A DNA stretch of 17,289 nucleotides from Russula earlei (taxonomy: Eukaryota > Basidiomycota > Agaricomycetes > Russulales > Russulaceae), in the NCBI GenBank assembly GCA_025769875.1, contig JAGFNK010000971.1, positions 1 to 17,289 of the forward strand, read 5' to 3'. The notes beneath the pieces are model-generated. The model saw nothing but the letters and a program-made list of their open reading frames with translations. It ran no database searches and had not been told where the DNA came from. How positions within the stretch are numbered: position 1 is the stretch's first letter; the number at the start of each line of letters is the position of its first letter. A program made the translations under genes and the position numbers. Below, piece after piece: positions 16,002-17,289 of this stretch.

Positions 16002-17289
16002 GATCTAGTCATCATACGGTCAGCAACCTATGCTGAAGTAGTCAAGGGAGAGAATCTATACAGACCTCTCCACGACAAGAAGAAGGTGTACTACGTGACT
16101 CTCGAACGAGCAGCACGGTTGGACACACGCATACTTCTGTAAAGACCCCTACTGTCATTGGCATAGACAGTGGTAAGAGGGCAGACAAGTCCCGACTCCC
16201 TAGGAAAGGCAGTGGCGAGTGGACAAACTGGAAATCGAAGGAGAACATAGCATACGCGTAAAGTTCAACCAGAAATCACAGCAAGGAACCAAATTTGGTT
16301 GGTTCAAAGCTAGAGAGAGGGACGATCTACCCTCAGGAATCAAAGGAACTGCCATCTGGTGTTGGGCAGACCAGGAAGGGCCTAACAGATACGAGGTCCG
16401 ATACAAAGGAAGCTACCTTCCTTGTGAATACATCAACGATCAGTGGTACTTTGTTGATTACCACAAAGGACGTCCCTACGCAGGAGAGGACGAAGACATC
16501 GACAAATATAAGGTCTTAGGTTTAGGAACCAAGACAGATCCTTATACTACTCATTGGGAACCCAGAAGCTCAGTAGTAGACGACCCAGCTCCATTGATAC
16601 AAAAGTCAGCAAGTGGAGAAACAGAACAGTCGGACCCTCCGACTACAGATCAGAAAGCAGAAGCACCAGAAGTATTGGAGCTAGCTGAAAGACTAGAGCA
16701 GACAGTACACGTCTCGCCCATTGAACCACAATTGTTGAAGAACCAGAAGAATCAGTCGAAATGGCTACCATTGCAGCAACGCAGACAGCCACCATTGCCA
16801 CCCAGACAGCAGGTGGAAGAGCAGGGCCCACCTGGAGGAGGCCCTCCAGCAGGGGGACCACCAGCAGCACCTCCTGTAGGACCAGGGGCGAATCTGGCAC
16901 CTCAGCCGGCACCAGGCCCCCATGGGGGCAACGGATCTCTAAAAGGAGACCCTCCTGAAGTCTTCAAAGGAGACAGGAAAAAGACGAAGTACTTTGTCCA
17001 GGATTTCAATCTATGGAATCTGCTCAACAGCGACAATCCGACCAGGACTATTCCAATGAAGCGAGTAGCCCTAGCTCTCACTACATCAAAGGAGAGAAAG
17101 TACATGAATGGGTGGTCAATCAAACGAACCTGGTAGAAGCAAAAAGAAATGGGGACCCCACCGTCCCTTATGCACCAGTGCAGCTAGATCCAACTGACAT
17201 GCTCTTTTGGACGAATTTGTGGATGACTTCTTCAGAGAATTCAAAGAACCACAGAGCCTGAAGAGCTTTCATGGAGCTACAACAATTGT
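16002..17289 (+). pseudogene. gag: gag of element 2, frameshifted and cut by window end
   Basis: Coding signal starts in one frame at about 16002-16142 (SATYAEVVKGENLYRPLHDK, ending TAA at 16140). No ATG is seen at its start. It resumes in another frame from about 16204 to 17080 (KFGWFKARERDDLPSG, a Pro/Gly-rich linker PPGGGPPAGGPPAAPPVG, then GDPPEVFKGDRKKTKYF), shifts again to 17080-17205 (IKGEKVHEWVVNQTNLVE), and once more at the end (LLDEFVDDFFREF). The PPEVFKGDR and KV.EWV pattern matches the N-terminal part of the retrotransposon-gag domain in fungal Ty3 elements and aligns with element 1 gag. The breaks imply a non-functional capsid protein. The zinc knuckle, if present, is outside the window. 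Confidence 0.78.

Larger units (their letters stand above)
15344..17289 (+). mobile_element. second Ty3/gypsy LTR retrotransposon, 5' part only (runs off window)
   Basis: It holds a complete 5' LTR (15344-15931), a self-priming binding site at 15932 and a gag-like coding region up to the window end. Its LTR sequence is unrelated to that of element 1. Gag shares the PPE-F-GDR...KV..W pattern with element 1, so it is a different family of the same broad group. It is inserted in a Helitron-type helicase fragment. Pol is not in view. Confidence 0.85.

Noticed and set aside
1..17289. CRISPR arrays, tRNA or rRNA genes
   Set aside because: No regularly spaced repeats, cloverleaf-like sequences or rRNA motifs were seen on either strand.

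Overview
The window looks like transposon-dense nuclear DNA of a basidiomycete fungus, probably an agaricomycete. The signs are a chromodomain-bearing Ty3/gypsy element of the Tf1/sushi (chromovirus) type, a second Ty3/gypsy family, a Helitron-type PIF1 helicase tail, a fragment resembling a protein family common in basidiomycetes (DUF6589-like), and a host gene with a 62-nt GT...AG intron. There is no bacterial gene organisation.

Layout. (1) 1-6902 is an almost complete Ty3/gypsy chromovirus. The first four bases are the end of its 5' LTR. A self-complementary primer-binding site follows, then a frameshifted gag (78-1787), a protease segment knocked out of phase (1787-1948), a long open RT-RNase H-integrase-chromodomain reading frame (1946-5095), an extra post-pol ORF ending in two CCHC zinc knuckles (5147-6335, frameshifted), a polypurine tract and the 3' LTR (6412-6902). 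(2) 6903-11117 has no gene I can recognise. It holds a hairpin, a 105-bp tandem repeat and a long purine-rich, low-complexity tract with a doubtful proline-rich frame on the minus strand. (3) 11127-12808 is a 1.68-kb element with ~180-bp terminal inverted repeats and a flush 9-bp target duplication, as in Mutator-like elements. It carries both ends of a decayed ORF. (4) 12915-13384 (minus strand) is a two-exon gene for a 135-residue protein with a predicted signal peptide. It is the only convincing host gene here. (5) 13385-15343 is AT-rich repeat debris: a perfect 42-bp inverted repeat, an LTR-like promoter remnant, and the C-terminal end of a Helitron-type helicase on the minus strand. (6) 15344-17289 is a second Ty3/gypsy element inserted into that helicase. 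Its 5' LTR is complete, with a self-priming binding site and a broken gag that runs off the window.

How the parts relate. The two LTR elements differ in LTR and gag sequence, but both show the Tf1-like arrangement in which the primer-binding site is complementary to sequence ~33 nt downstream of the LTR TATA box, the predicted 5' end of the element's own mRNA. Element 1 also carries an exact copy of its polypurine tract inside pol. The insertion order is partly readable: the second Ty3 element landed inside the Helitron remnant. All mobile elements with coding sequence are broken in at least one gene, so they are relics or depend on proteins made elsewhere.
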